DNA of 64,000 bases from Phycicoccus flavus (GTDB lineage Bacteria; Actinomycetota; Actinomycetes; Actinomycetales; Dermatophilaceae): the NCBI RefSeq assembly GCF_004025965.2, contig NZ_SAYU02000010.1, forward strand, positions 1-64,000, given 5' to 3'. How positions within the stretch are numbered: the first letter of the stretch is position 1; the number at the start of each line of letters is the position of its first letter. Positions 46,971-54,678 of the stretch are shown here, in pieces. The position numbers were made by a program, and so were the translations under genes. Under the pieces are notes generated by a model, which saw nothing but the letters and a program-made list of their open reading frames with translations, was not told the origin of the DNA and did not search any database.

Positions 46971-46990
46971 CCCCGGCCCGGAGGCCGGGG
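46971..46990 (+). promoter_or_regulatory. Hairpin in the rpmJ-rpsM gap
   Basis: CCCCGGCC (46971-46978), loop CGGA, GGCCGGGG (46983-46990). It is in the 224-base gap, which also holds TAGGAGGTGGG at 46947 without a fitting start codon. Possible S4-type autoregulatory or processing site. Confidence 0.4.
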
Positions 46991-47060
46991 ACCGGACCAG
47001 GATGGGCCGGACCGGTACTGCACCAGACCTCCGGACACCACAGAACAGGAAACCATCCGC

Positions 47061-47438
47061 ATGGCACGTCTGATGGGCGTCGACCTCCCGCGCGACAAGC
47101 GCGCCGAGGTCGCACTGACCTACATCTTCGGAGTCGGGCGCACGAGCGCCCAGAAGGCCCTCGCGGCCACCGGCGTCAGCCCGGACACCCGGGTCAAGGA
47201 CCTCGGCGACGACGACCTGGTCAAGCTGCGCGACTGGATCGAGGACAACCTGCGGGTCGAGGGCGACCTCCGCCGCGAGGTCGCGTCCGACATCCGCCGC
47301 AAGGTCGAGATCGGGTCCTACGAGGGTCTGCGGCACCGCCGTGGCCTCCCGGTGCGCGGTCAGCGCACCAAGACCAACGCGCGCACCCGCAAGGGCCCCA
47401 AGCGCACCGTGGCCGGCAAGAAGAAGGCCGGTAAGTGA
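47061..47438 (+). CDS. rpsM: 30S ribosomal protein S13
   Basis: 125-residue head protein contacting tRNA and L5. Seen: [83 protein letters not shown] 47061 preferred over an upstream in-frame GTG (46953) because the family starts here. Confidence 0.97.
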   Translation: MARLMGVDLPRDKRAEVALTYIFGVGRTSAQKALAATGVSPDTRVKDLGDDDLVKLRDWIEDNLRVEGDLRREVASDIRRKVEIGSYEGLRHRRGLPVRGQRTKTNARTRKGPKRTVAGKKKAGK

Positions 47439-47497
47439 CCTGCGCCTCCCCGCGCGTCACGCCACCTCATCCGAAGACTTCGTAGGAGAACACGCTT

Positions 47498-47902
47498 ATG
47501 CCTCCCAAGGGCCGCACGACCGGCGCCAAGAAGGTGCGCCGCAAGGAGAAGAAGAACGTCGCCGTGGGCCAGGCCCACATCAAGAGCACGTTCAACAACA
47601 CGATCATCTCGATCACCGACCCCACCGGTGCCGTCATCTCCTGGGCCTCCGCGGGCCAGGTCGGCTTCAAGGGGTCCCGCAAGTCCACGCCGTTCGCCGC
47701 GCAGACCGCCGCCGAGGCCGCTGCGCGCCGTGCCATGGAGCACGGGATGCGCAAGGTGGACGTCTTCGTCAAGGGCCCGGGGTCCGGTCGTGAGACCGCC
47801 ATCCGCTCCCTGACCGCGGCCGGCCTCGAGGTCGGCTCGATCCAGGACGTCACGCCGCAGCCGCACAACGGTGTCCGCCCGCCCAAGCGCCGCCGCGTCT
47901 GA
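47498..47902 (+). CDS. rpsK: 30S ribosomal protein S11
   Basis: 134-residue platform protein. Seen: [77 protein letters not shown]. Standard C-terminus. 59 bases after rpsM. Confidence 0.97.
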   Translation: MPPKGRTTGAKKVRRKEKKNVAVGQAHIKSTFNNTIISITDPTGAVISWASAGQVGFKGSRKSTPFAAQTAAEAAARRAMEHGMRKVDVFVKGPGSGRETAIRSLTAAGLEVGSIQDVTPQPHNGVRPPKRRRV

Positions 47903-47937
47903 GCGCCGACAGACTTCGCGAAAGGTAAGAGAGAGAC

Positions 47938-48546
47938 ATGGCCCGTTACACCGGACCCATCACGAAGAAGTCGCGTCGCCTCAAGACCGACCTCGTCGGT
48001 GGTGACAAGAACTTCGACCTCCGCCCGTTCCCGCCCGGCCAGCACGGCCGCCGCCGGATGCAGGAGAAGGAGTACCTGACCCAGCTGCAGGAGAAGCAGA
48101 AGGCCCGCTTCACCTACGGCGTCATGGAGAAGCAGTTCCGTCGGTACTACAAGGAGGCGGCCAACCGCCCCGGCAAGACCGGCGAGAACATCCTGACGAT
48201 CCTCGAGTCCCGGCTCGACAACGTCGTCTACCGCGCCGGCCTGGCCCGGACCCGCCGCCACTCGCGCCAGCTCGTGAGCCACGGCCACTTCGAGGTCAAC
48301 GGCGTGCGCGTCGACGTCCCGAGCTACCGGGTCGAGCAGTTCGACATCATCACCGTGCGCAAGCAGTCGGTGGAGTCCTTCCCGTTCCAGCTCGCCCGCG
48401 AGACCTTCGGCGACCGCCCCACCCCGGCCTGGCTCCAGGTCGTCCCGGGCTCGCTGCAGATCCTCGTCCACCAGCTGCCGACGCGTGAGCAGATCGACAC
48501 GGTCCTCACCGAGCAGCTCATCGTCGAGTTCTACTCCAAGAACTGA
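47938..48546 (+). CDS. rpsD: 30S ribosomal protein S4
   Basis: 202-residue 16S assembly initiator without zinc cysteines. Seen: [80 protein letters not shown] (S4 domain). In this clade rpsD sits in the alpha operon, as here. Confidence 0.97.
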   Translation: MARYTGPITKKSRRLKTDLVGGDKNFDLRPFPPGQHGRRRMQEKEYLTQLQEKQKARFTYGVMEKQFRRYYKEAANRPGKTGENILTILESRLDNVVYRAGLARTRRHSRQLVSHGHFEVNGVRVDVPSYRVEQFDIITVRKQSVESFPFQLARETFGDRPTPAWLQVVPGSLQILVHQLPTREQIDTVLTEQLIVEFYSKN

Positions 48547-48579
48547 CCCTCGGGGGCCCCGCGCCCCCGCCCCGGGTCG

Positions 48580-48640
48580 CCCGGTGCCCCACGCACCGGG
48601 TGGCCCGTCCCAGGCCCGGCCACGGACGGATGTGGCCGGG
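48580..48640 (+). terminator. Two hairpins between rpsD and rpoA
   Basis: CCCGGTGC (48580-48587), loop CCCAC, GCACCGGG (48593-48600); then CCCGGCCAC (48615-48623), 8-base loop, GTGGCCGGG (48632-48640). Probably reduce read-through before the internal rpoA promoter. Confidence 0.55.
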
Positions 48641-48648
48641 ACGGCCGG

Positions 48649-48677
48649 TCGGACCGGCAGCGTGCGAGTCATATAGC
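48649..48677 (+). promoter_or_regulatory. Candidate rpoA promoter
   Basis: TCGGAC (48649-48654), 17-base spacer, TATAGC (48672-48677). It lies directly after the second hairpin and 27 bases before the rpoA start. Confidence 0.5.
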
Positions 48678-48704
48678 GGGCCGCACGAGAAAGAGAGATC
48701 CACC

Positions 48705-49739
48705 GTGCTCATCGCACAGCGTCCCGTCCTCAGCGAGGACGTCGTCTCCGACGCCCGGAGCCGTTTCGTCATCGAGCCGCTCGAGCCGGGCTTCGGCTAC
48801 ACCCTCGGCAACAGCCTCCGCCGCACCCTGCTCTCGAGCATCCCGGGGGCCGCGGTCACGAGCATCCGCATCGACGGCGTGCTCCACGAGTTCTCCACGA
48901 TCCCGGGCGTCAAGGAGGACGTCACCGAGATCATCCTCAACATCAAGAGCCTCGTCGTGTCCTCCGAGCACGACGAGCCGGTCGTCATGTACCTGCGCAA
49001 GCAGGGCGCCGGCGCCGTCACCGCCGCGGACATCGCGCCGCCGGCCGGGGTCGAGGTGCACAACCCCGACCTGCACATCGCGACGCTCAACGACAAGGGC
49101 ACCGTCGAGATGGAGCTCACCGTCGAGCGCGGCCGCGGGTACGTCTCCGCCGTGCAGAACAAGGCCGGCGACCAGGAGATCGGCCGCATCCCGGTCGACT
49201 CCATCTACAGCCCGGTCCTCACCGTGACCTACAAGGTCGAGGCCACCCGTGTCGAGCAGCGCACCGACTTCGACCGCCTCGTCGTCGACGTCGAGACCAA
49301 GAGCTCGATGGCCCCGCGCGACGCGCTCGCCTCCGCCGGCAAGACCCTCGTCGAGCTCTTCGGCCTGGCCCGCGAGCTCAACGTCGAGGCCGAGGGCATC
49401 GACATGGGCCCCTCGCCCACCGACGCCGCCCTGGCCGCCGACCTCGCGCTGCCGATCGAGGACCTCGACCTCACCGTCCGGTCCTACAACTGCCTCAAGC
49501 GTGAGGGCATCCACACCGTCGGCGAGCTCGTCGGCCGCAGCGAGGCCGACCTGCTGGACATCCGCAACTTCGGCGCGAAGTCCATCGACGAGGTCAAGGC
49601 CAAGCTGGCCGGCATGGGCCTGGCGCTCAAGGACAGCCCGCCCGGGTTCGACCCGAGCATGATCGCGGACCGGTACGACGACTTCACCTTCGGTGAGGGC
49701 GAGGACGACTCGGCGTACGCCGAGGACGAGCAGCTCTGA
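48705..49739 (+). CDS. rpoA: DNA-directed RNA polymerase subunit alpha
   Basis: 344-residue assembly platform of RNA polymerase. N-terminal domain: [20 protein letters not shown] then [20 protein letters not shown]-terminal domain (about residues 245-320) with [20 protein letters not shown] and [20 protein letters not shown] binds promoter UP elements and activators. Ends in an acidic tail. GTG start with AAGAGAG upstream. Confidence 0.98.
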   Translation: MLIAQRPVLSEDVVSDARSRFVIEPLEPGFGYTLGNSLRRTLLSSIPGAAVTSIRIDGVLHEFSTIPGVKEDVTEIILNIKSLVVSSEHDEPVVMYLRKQGAGAVTAADIAPPAGVEVHNPDLHIATLNDKGTVEMELTVERGRGYVSAVQNKAGDQEIGRIPVDSIYSPVLTVTYKVEATRVEQRTDFDRLVVDVETKSSMAPRDALASAGKTLVELFGLARELNVEAEGIDMGPSPTDAALAADLALPIEDLDLTVRSYNCLKREGIHTVGELVGRSEADLLDIRNFGAKSIDEVKAKLAGMGLALKDSPPGFDPSMIADRYDDFTFGEGEDDSAYAEDEQL

Positions 49740-49785
49740 CGCTCCCGCCTCCCGGCACTGTCACTGTCACAAGGAGAGATACGCA

Positions 49786-50526
49786 ATGCCCACCCCCACC
49801 AAGGGTCCCCGTCTCGGAGGCGGTCCCGCCCACGAGCGGCTCATCCTCGCGAACCTCGCGACCTCGCTGTTCGAGCACGACCGCATCACGACCACCGAGG
49901 CCAAGGCCAAGCGGCTGCGCCCGCTGGCCGAGCGGCTCGTCACCTTCGCCAAGCGCGGTGACCTCTCGGCCCGTCGCCGGGTCATGACCGTCGTCCGCGA
50001 CAAGGGCGTCGTCCACCGGCTGTTCGTCGAGATCGCCCCGGACATGGCCGAGCGCAACGGCGGCTACACCCGGATCACGAAGGTCGGCCCGCGCAAGGGC
50101 GACAACGCCCCGATGGCCGTCATCGAGCTCGTCCGCGAGCCGGTCGCGAAGAAGGCCACCGTCAAGGAGGCCGAGGCCGCGATCAAGCGCTCGGCCAAGG
50201 ACCGTGACGACGAGGCCGCCAAGCGCGAGGCCGCGCAGGAGGCCTCGAAGGAGGCCGCCGCCGAGACCGCCGCGGCCGAGGCCGACGCTCCCGAGGCCGA
50301 CGCACCGGAGGCCGGCGACGAGACGGCGGCGGAGGTGCCCGCGGGCGCCGTCGCCGCGAACGAGGACGGTTCCAGCCCCGACGCCGACCACACCGTCAAG
50401 GGCAACGCGGACTCGATGAAGTACCACGAGCCCGACGGCCAGTGGTACGAGCAGACCCAGGCCGAGTTCTGGTTCCGGACCGCGGCCGACGCCGAGGCCG
50501 CCGGCTACACCAAGGCCGGCTCCTGA
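49786..50526 (+). CDS. rplQ: 50S ribosomal protein L17, sunset-domain variant
   Basis: 246 residues, about twice E. coli L17. Residues 1-118 are the L17 core ([58 protein letters not shown]). An Ala/Glu-rich linker of about 80 residues follows. The end is a compact domain [20 protein letters not shown] then [20 protein letters not shown], the so-called sunset motif, here without its usual cysteines. This extended form is known in Actinobacteria; its role is unclear. ATG with AAGGAGAGATACGCA. Confidence 0.94.
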   Translation: MPTPTKGPRLGGGPAHERLILANLATSLFEHDRITTTEAKAKRLRPLAERLVTFAKRGDLSARRRVMTVVRDKGVVHRLFVEIAPDMAERNGGYTRITKVGPRKGDNAPMAVIELVREPVAKKATVKEAEAAIKRSAKDRDDEAAKREAAQEASKEAAAETAAAEADAPEADAPEAGDETAAEVPAGAVAANEDGSSPDADHTVKGNADSMKYHEPDGQWYEQTQAEFWFRTAADAEAAGYTKAGS

Positions 50527-50547
50527 GCCGTCGCGCCACACCACGAC

Positions 50548-50580
50548 GAGGGCCGTCTCCCCGACCGGGAGGCGGCCCTC
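50548..50580 (+). terminator. Terminator after rplQ
   Basis: GAGGGCCGTCTCCC (50548-50561), loop CGACC, GGGAGGCGGCCCTC (50567-50580), one G-U pair. Ends the alpha operon. Confidence 0.85.
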
Positions 50581-50594
50581 GCCGCGTCCGGTCC

Positions 50595-50607
50595 TAGGCT
50601 GACCCGC
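50595..50607 (+). promoter_or_regulatory. -10 element of a possibly leaderless truA transcript
   Basis: TAGGCT (50595-50600) lies seven bases before the truA GTG, with no ribosome-binding site between them. Same geometry as at map. Confidence 0.4.
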
Positions 50608-51465
50608 GTGAGCGTGCGGCTGCGGATCGACCTCGCCTACGACGGGTCCGCGTTCTCCGGCTGGGCCGCCCAGCCCGGCCTGCGTACCGTCGAGGGCGTG
50701 CTCGGCGAGGCGCTGGCCACCGTCCTGCGCAGCCCGGCCCCGGTGCGCCTCGTCGTCGCCGGACGCACCGACGCCGGCGTCCACGCCCGCGGCCAGGTGG
50801 TGCACGCCGACGTCGACGAGGCCGCCTTCGCGGCGCTGCCCGGACGCTCGGACCGGGCGCCGGAGGTGGCGGCCGTCGCCCGGCTGGCCGGAGTGCTGCC
50901 GGACGACGTCGTCGTGCGGCGGGTCACGGTGGCCGCCGACGGCTTCGACGCCCGCTTCGCCGCGCTGCGCCGCCGCTACCGCTACCGGCTGGCCGACGAC
51001 CCCACGGCGCTCGACCCGCTGCGCCGCCACGACACCGCCGTCGTCCGCGGCCCGCTCGACGTCACCGCGATGGACGACGCCGCCGGCCGGCTCGTCGGCC
51101 TGCGCGACTTCGCCGCGTTCTGCAAGCGGCGGGAGGGGGCCGGGACCGTGCGCACCCTGCTGGAGTACCGCTGGGTCCGCGGCGAGGACGGCGTGCTCGA
51201 GGCCGCCGTCGTGGCCGACGCCTTCTGCCACTCCATGGTCCGCGCACTCGTCGGTGCCGTCGTCCCGGTGGGGGAGGGCCGCGCGCCGGTCGGCTGGCCG
51301 GCGCACGTGCTGGCCGCCGGCGTCCGCGACCCCCGGGTCAGAGTGATGCCGGCCCGCGGGCTGTCGCTGGAGGAGGTCGTCTACCCCGCCGATGGCGCGC
51401 TCGCCGACCGGGCGCGGGAGGCCCGCGCCGTCCGCACCCTCCCCGGCGAGGCGTCCGCCGGCTAG
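50608..51465 (+). CDS. truA: tRNA pseudouridine(38-40) synthase TruA
   Basis: 285-residue enzyme that isomerises U38-U40 in the tRNA anticodon stem-loop. Seen: RIDLAYDGSAFSGWAAQPGL, the catalytic VVAGRTDAGVHARGQVVHAD, DARFAALRRRYRYRLADD, CHSMVRALVGAVVPVGEGR. GTG start, no SD. Normally downstream of rplQ, as here. Its TAG overlaps the stop of the convergent gene. Confidence 0.96.
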   Translation: MSVRLRIDLAYDGSAFSGWAAQPGLRTVEGVLGEALATVLRSPAPVRLVVAGRTDAGVHARGQVVHADVDEAAFAALPGRSDRAPEVAAVARLAGVLPDDVVVRRVTVAADGFDARFAALRRRYRYRLADDPTALDPLRRHDTAVVRGPLDVTAMDDAAGRLVGLRDFAAFCKRREGAGTVRTLLEYRWVRGEDGVLEAAVVADAFCHSMVRALVGAVVPVGEGRAPVGWPAHVLAAGVRDPRVRVMPARGLSLEEVVYPADGALADRAREARAVRTLPGEASAG

Positions 51466-52292
51466 GTCCGACCGGCCCCTCGCGCCCGGAGCAGCAGGCC
51501 GCGGCGGGTGCCGAACGTCGCCTCGTCCCACACCGTGGCCGCGACGTAGAGATCCCCGTCCTCGGTCGCGGCGCACGAGAAGCCCCCGCGGTCCAGCGCC
51601 ACCTCGGCGAGCACCTCACCGCCCTCGCGGACCCGCCGGCAGCACCGGTTCGGGACGTCCGCGTACCAGACGGACCCGTCGGCGGTGAGGGCGATGCCGT
51701 CCGGCGCCGACCCGGGCACCTCGGCGAAGACCCGGCGGTCCGTGAGCCCGTCCGCGGTCACGGTGAAGGCGGTGATGCGGGACGCGTGCGACTCGGCGAC
51801 GAGCAGCGTCGCGCCGTCGGGACCGAGGGCCATCCCGTTGGGGAAGGCGAGGTCCCCGGCGACCTCGCGCACCGTGCCGTCGTCGGTGACGAGGGCGATC
51901 TGACCGGGGCCCGCGGGAGCGCCGCGCATCATGTCGAAGCCGATCCCGTTGACGAAGGCCGTGCCGGAGGGGTGGCCGACGACCTCGTTCCACGGGTACG
52001 GGGACACCGCCCCGAGGTCGGCGACGACGTCCGGCTCGCCGCCGCCGGCGTCGACCCGCAGGAGGCGGCCGCGCGCCCCCTCGACGACGAGCAGGCGGCC
52101 GCGGGCGTCCCAGTCGACGCAGACCGGCCCCGCCGAGACCGTGGCGTGCACGGTGCGGTCGCTCCCGTCGGGACGGACGCTGACGACCTCGCCGTCGCCC
52201 CAGTCGCAGAACCACACCCGTCCGTCGTGCCAGCGCACGGACTCGCCGAACGCGAGGTCCTCGACGACGGTCTCCAGGGGGTGCTCGGTCAT
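51462..52292 (-). CDS. SMP-30/gluconolactonase-like six-bladed propeller protein
   Basis: 276 residues. Family features: LAFGESVRWHDGRVWFCDWG (metal-ligand Glu), NEVVGHPSGTAFVNGIGFD, LAFPNGMALGPDGATLLVAE (conserved Asn), SAPDGIALTADGSVWYADVP (Asp). Members hydrolyse sugar lactones; the substrate here is unknown. ATG at 52292. The cytoplasmic location is inferred from the lack of a signal. Its TAG and the TAG of truA share the palindrome CTAG. Confidence 0.85.
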   Translation of the reverse strand: MTEHPLETVVEDLAFGESVRWHDGRVWFCDWGDGEVVSVRPDGSDRTVHATVSAGPVCVDWDARGRLLVVEGARGRLLRVDAGGGEPDVVADLGAVSPYPWNEVVGHPSGTAFVNGIGFDMMRGAPAGPGQIALVTDDGTVREVAGDLAFPNGMALGPDGATLLVAESHASRITAFTVTADGLTDRRVFAEVPGSAPDGIALTADGSVWYADVPNRCCRRVREGGEVLAEVALDRGGFSCAATEDGDLYVAATVWDEATFGTRRGLLLRARGAGRT

Positions 52293-52386
52293 TGCGTCGA
52301 CCCTTCCGTCACGGGGTGAGTCCCCGCGGGTGGGGCGGGTCCGTCCGATCCTCGCCGGTGCGGCGACTCGGCGCTACCGTCGGGGG

Positions 52387-52788
52387 ATGGCCCACCCGCC
52401 CCGGTTCGAGGAGGACGACCCGCTGCTCGCCCGGGTCCGGCAGATCGCGCTGGCCCTCCCGGGGGCGAGCGAGAAGGTGAGCCACGGTCGCCCGACGTTC
52501 TTCACGACGAAGGTGTTCGCCATCTTCGGCGGCGTCGTCAAGGGCGACCACGGCTCGGACGCGCTGCGGCAGGCCCTGGTCTTCCGGCCCGACGACGACG
52601 AGCGCCCCGCGCTGCTGGAGGACCCGCGGGTCAGCGTCCCCGGGTACGAGGGCGCCTCGGGGTGGCTGGCGCTGGACCTGCGCGCCACGCCCGACTGGGC
52701 CGAGGTCGCCGAGCTCGTCGAGTCCTCGTACCGGGCCACCGCGCCCGCCCGGCGCGTCGCCGAGCTCGACGCCCGCGGCACCGGATAA
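52387..52788 (+). CDS. MmcQ/YjbR family DNA-binding-fold protein
   Basis: 133 residues: RVRQIALALPGASEKVSHGR, PTFFTTKVFAIFGG, LVFRPDDDERPALLEDPRVS and GWLALDLRATPDWAEVAELV match the MmcQ/YjbR (PF04237) fold, whose members are small cytoplasmic proteins of unknown function. TACCGT six bases before the ATG suggests a leaderless or near-leaderless transcript. Divergent from the SMP-30 gene. Confidence 0.85.
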   Translation: MAHPPRFEEDDPLLARVRQIALALPGASEKVSHGRPTFFTTKVFAIFGGVVKGDHGSDALRQALVFRPDDDERPALLEDPRVSVPGYEGASGWLALDLRATPDWAEVAELVESSYRATAPARRVAELDARGTG

Positions 52789-52830
52789 CCGGGTGATCGA
52801 GGCGGCCCGCGTCCGGGAGGATGGTCGCTC

Positions 52831-54525
52831 GTGGGACATCTGGACATCGGCGCCGTCGGCTTCTCCCTGCCCGACGGGCGCCCGCTGCTGCGGGAGGTGA
52901 CCCTGCGCGTCGCGGACGGCGCCAAGGTCGCGCTCGTCGGCCCGAACGGCACCGGCAAGACGACGCTGCTGCGCATCCTCGCGGGAGACCTCACCGGCCA
53001 CGACGGGGCCGTGACCCGCAGCGGCGGTCTCGGGGTCATGCGCCAGTTCGTCGGCAGCGTCCGGGACGACTCCACCGTCCGCGACCTGCTCGTCTCCGTC
53101 GCGCCCGAGCGGGTGCGCCGGGCCGCCGCCGAGGTCGACCGCACCGAGCTGGCGATGATGGAGCGCGAGTCCGAGCAGGACCAGCTCGACTACGCCCAGG
53201 CGCTCGCCGACTGGGGCGACGTCGGCGGTTACGAGTGGGAGACGCTCTGGGACGTCTGCACCGTCGCGGCGCTCGGGACGCCGTTCGAGTCGGCGCAGTG
53301 GCGCAAGGTCACGACCCTGTCCGGCGGCGAGCAGAAGCGGGTCGTCCTCGAGGCGCTGCTGCGCGGCCCCGACGAGGTGCTGCTGCTCGACGAGCCGGAC
53401 AACTACCTCGACGTGCCGGCCAAGCGCTGGCTGGAGGAGCGGCTCGTGGAGTCGCCGAAGACCGTCCTGTTCGTCAGCCACGACCGCGAGCTGCTCGACC
53501 GGGTCGCCACCCGCATCGCCACCCTGGAGCCCGGCAGCGCCGGCAACACGGTCTGGGTGCACCCCGGACGCTTCGCCACGTACGACGACGCCCGCGCCGA
53601 CCGCAATGCCCGGCTCGACGAGCTGCGCCGCCGCTGGGACGAGGAGCACGACAAGCTCAAGGCGCTCGTCGTCATGTACCGGCAGAAGGCGGCCTACAAC
53701 GACGGCATGGCCTCGCGGCTGCAGGCGTCCGAGACCCGGCTGCGCAAGTTCGTCGAGGCCGGACCCCCGGAGGCCGTCCCGCTGCGGCAGAACGTCCGGA
53801 TGCGGCTGACCGGCGGACGGACGGCCAAGCGGGCCGTCGTCGCCACCGGGCTCGAGCTGCGGGTCGAGGGGCAGCGCCTCGTCGCCCCCTTCGACGACGA
53901 GGTCTGGTTCGGCGAGCGGCTCGGGGTGCTCGGCAGCAACGGGTCGGGCAAGAGCCACTTCCTGCGGCTGCTCGCCGCCGGCGGCAGCGACCCCGACCGC
54001 GAGCACGAGCCCGTCGGCGACCTGCGGCCGGCCCCGGTCGAGCACGCCGGCCGGGTCGTCCTCGGGTCGCGGGTGCGGCCGGGGTGGTTCGCGCAGACCC
54101 ACGACCACGCGGCGCTGCACGGACGGACCCTGCTGGAGATCCTCCACCGCGGCGACGAGCACCGCTCGGGGATGCCGCGCGACCTCGCGGCCCGGGCGCT
54201 GGACCGGTACGGCCTGGCCCGGGCCGGGGAGCAGACCTTCGACTCGCTGTCCGGCGGGCAGCAGGCGCGGCTGCAGATCCTCCTGCTCGAGCTGTCCGGC
54301 GCGACGCTGCTCCTGCTCGACGAGCCGACCGACAACCTCGACCTGCACTCGGCCGAGGCGCTGGAGGACGCGCTCGCCGCGTTCGAGGGCACCGTCGTCG
54401 CCGTCACCCACGACCGCTGGTTCGCCCGTGGGCTGGACCGCTTCCTCGTCTTCCGCCAGGACGGCACGGTGGTGAGCAGCGACACCCCGGTCTGGGACGA
54501 GGGGCGGGTCGTGCGACCACGCTGA
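52831..54525 (+). CDS. ABC-F family ATPase
   Basis: 564 residues, two ABC domains on one chain, no membrane span. Domain 1: VALVGPNGTGKTTLLRILAG (Walker A), TLSGGEQKRVVLEALLR (signature), VLLLDEPDNYLDVPAKRWLE (Walker B; DNYLD in place of the usual TNHLD). A charged inter-domain linker (RLDELRRRWDEEHDKLKALV) follows. Domain 2: GVLGSNGSGKSHFLRLLAAG, LSGGQQARLQILLLELSGA, LLLLDEPTDNLDLHSAEALE. ABC-F proteins act on the ribosome, some giving antibiotic resistance; the role of this one is not determinable. GTG start, SD weak (GGGAGGATGG). Confidence 0.9.
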   Translation: MGHLDIGAVGFSLPDGRPLLREVTLRVADGAKVALVGPNGTGKTTLLRILAGDLTGHDGAVTRSGGLGVMRQFVGSVRDDSTVRDLLVSVAPERVRRAAAEVDRTELAMMERESEQDQLDYAQALADWGDVGGYEWETLWDVCTVAALGTPFESAQWRKVTTLSGGEQKRVVLEALLRGPDEVLLLDEPDNYLDVPAKRWLEERLVESPKTVLFVSHDRELLDRVATRIATLEPGSAGNTVWVHPGRFATYDDARADRNARLDELRRRWDEEHDKLKALVVMYRQKAAYNDGMASRLQASETRLRKFVEAGPPEAVPLRQNVRMRLTGGRTAKRAVVATGLELRVEGQRLVAPFDDEVWFGERLGVLGSNGSGKSHFLRLLAAGGSDPDREHEPVGDLRPAPVEHAGRVVLGSRVRPGWFAQTHDHAALHGRTLLEILHRGDEHRSGMPRDLAARALDRYGLARAGEQTFDSLSGGQQARLQILLLELSGATLLLLDEPTDNLDLHSAEALEDALAAFEGTVVAVTHDRWFARGLDRFLVFRQDGTVVSSDTPVWDEGRVVRPR

Positions 54526-54557
54526 CCTGCGGAGCCGCCGACCCACCGCCCGGGTAA

Positions 54558-54604
54558 AGACTTCAGAAGAAGTCTGTACGGGCTCTTCATGTAAAGCGTT
54601 TACA
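54558..54604 (+). promoter_or_regulatory. Operator-like palindromes before the amylase gene
   Basis: AGACTTC-AGAA-GAAGTCT (54558-54575) is a perfect inverted repeat. TGTAAA-GCG-TTTACA (54590-54604) is a perfect LacI/cre-type inverted repeat, AT-rich against the surrounding sequence. They lie 75-120 bases before the start codon and likely mediate sugar-dependent control by a LacI-family repressor. Confidence 0.6.
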
Positions 54605-54678
54605 CCTCTAGGTTCCTCCTCGGACCACCCCACCGGACGCCAGGACAGCCGTCCGGACCGACCTCCCGAGGAGCAACG

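Noticed and set aside
46953-47060. 36-residue N-terminal extension of S13 from GTG 46953
   Set aside because: AGGAGG abuts the GTG with no spacing, the extension crosses a hairpin, and all S13 proteins begin at MARL.
47002-47073. 23-codon ORF overlapping the rpsM start
   Set aside because: Poor ribosome-binding site and no compositional support; could be a coupling ORF but nothing beyond its openness supports it.
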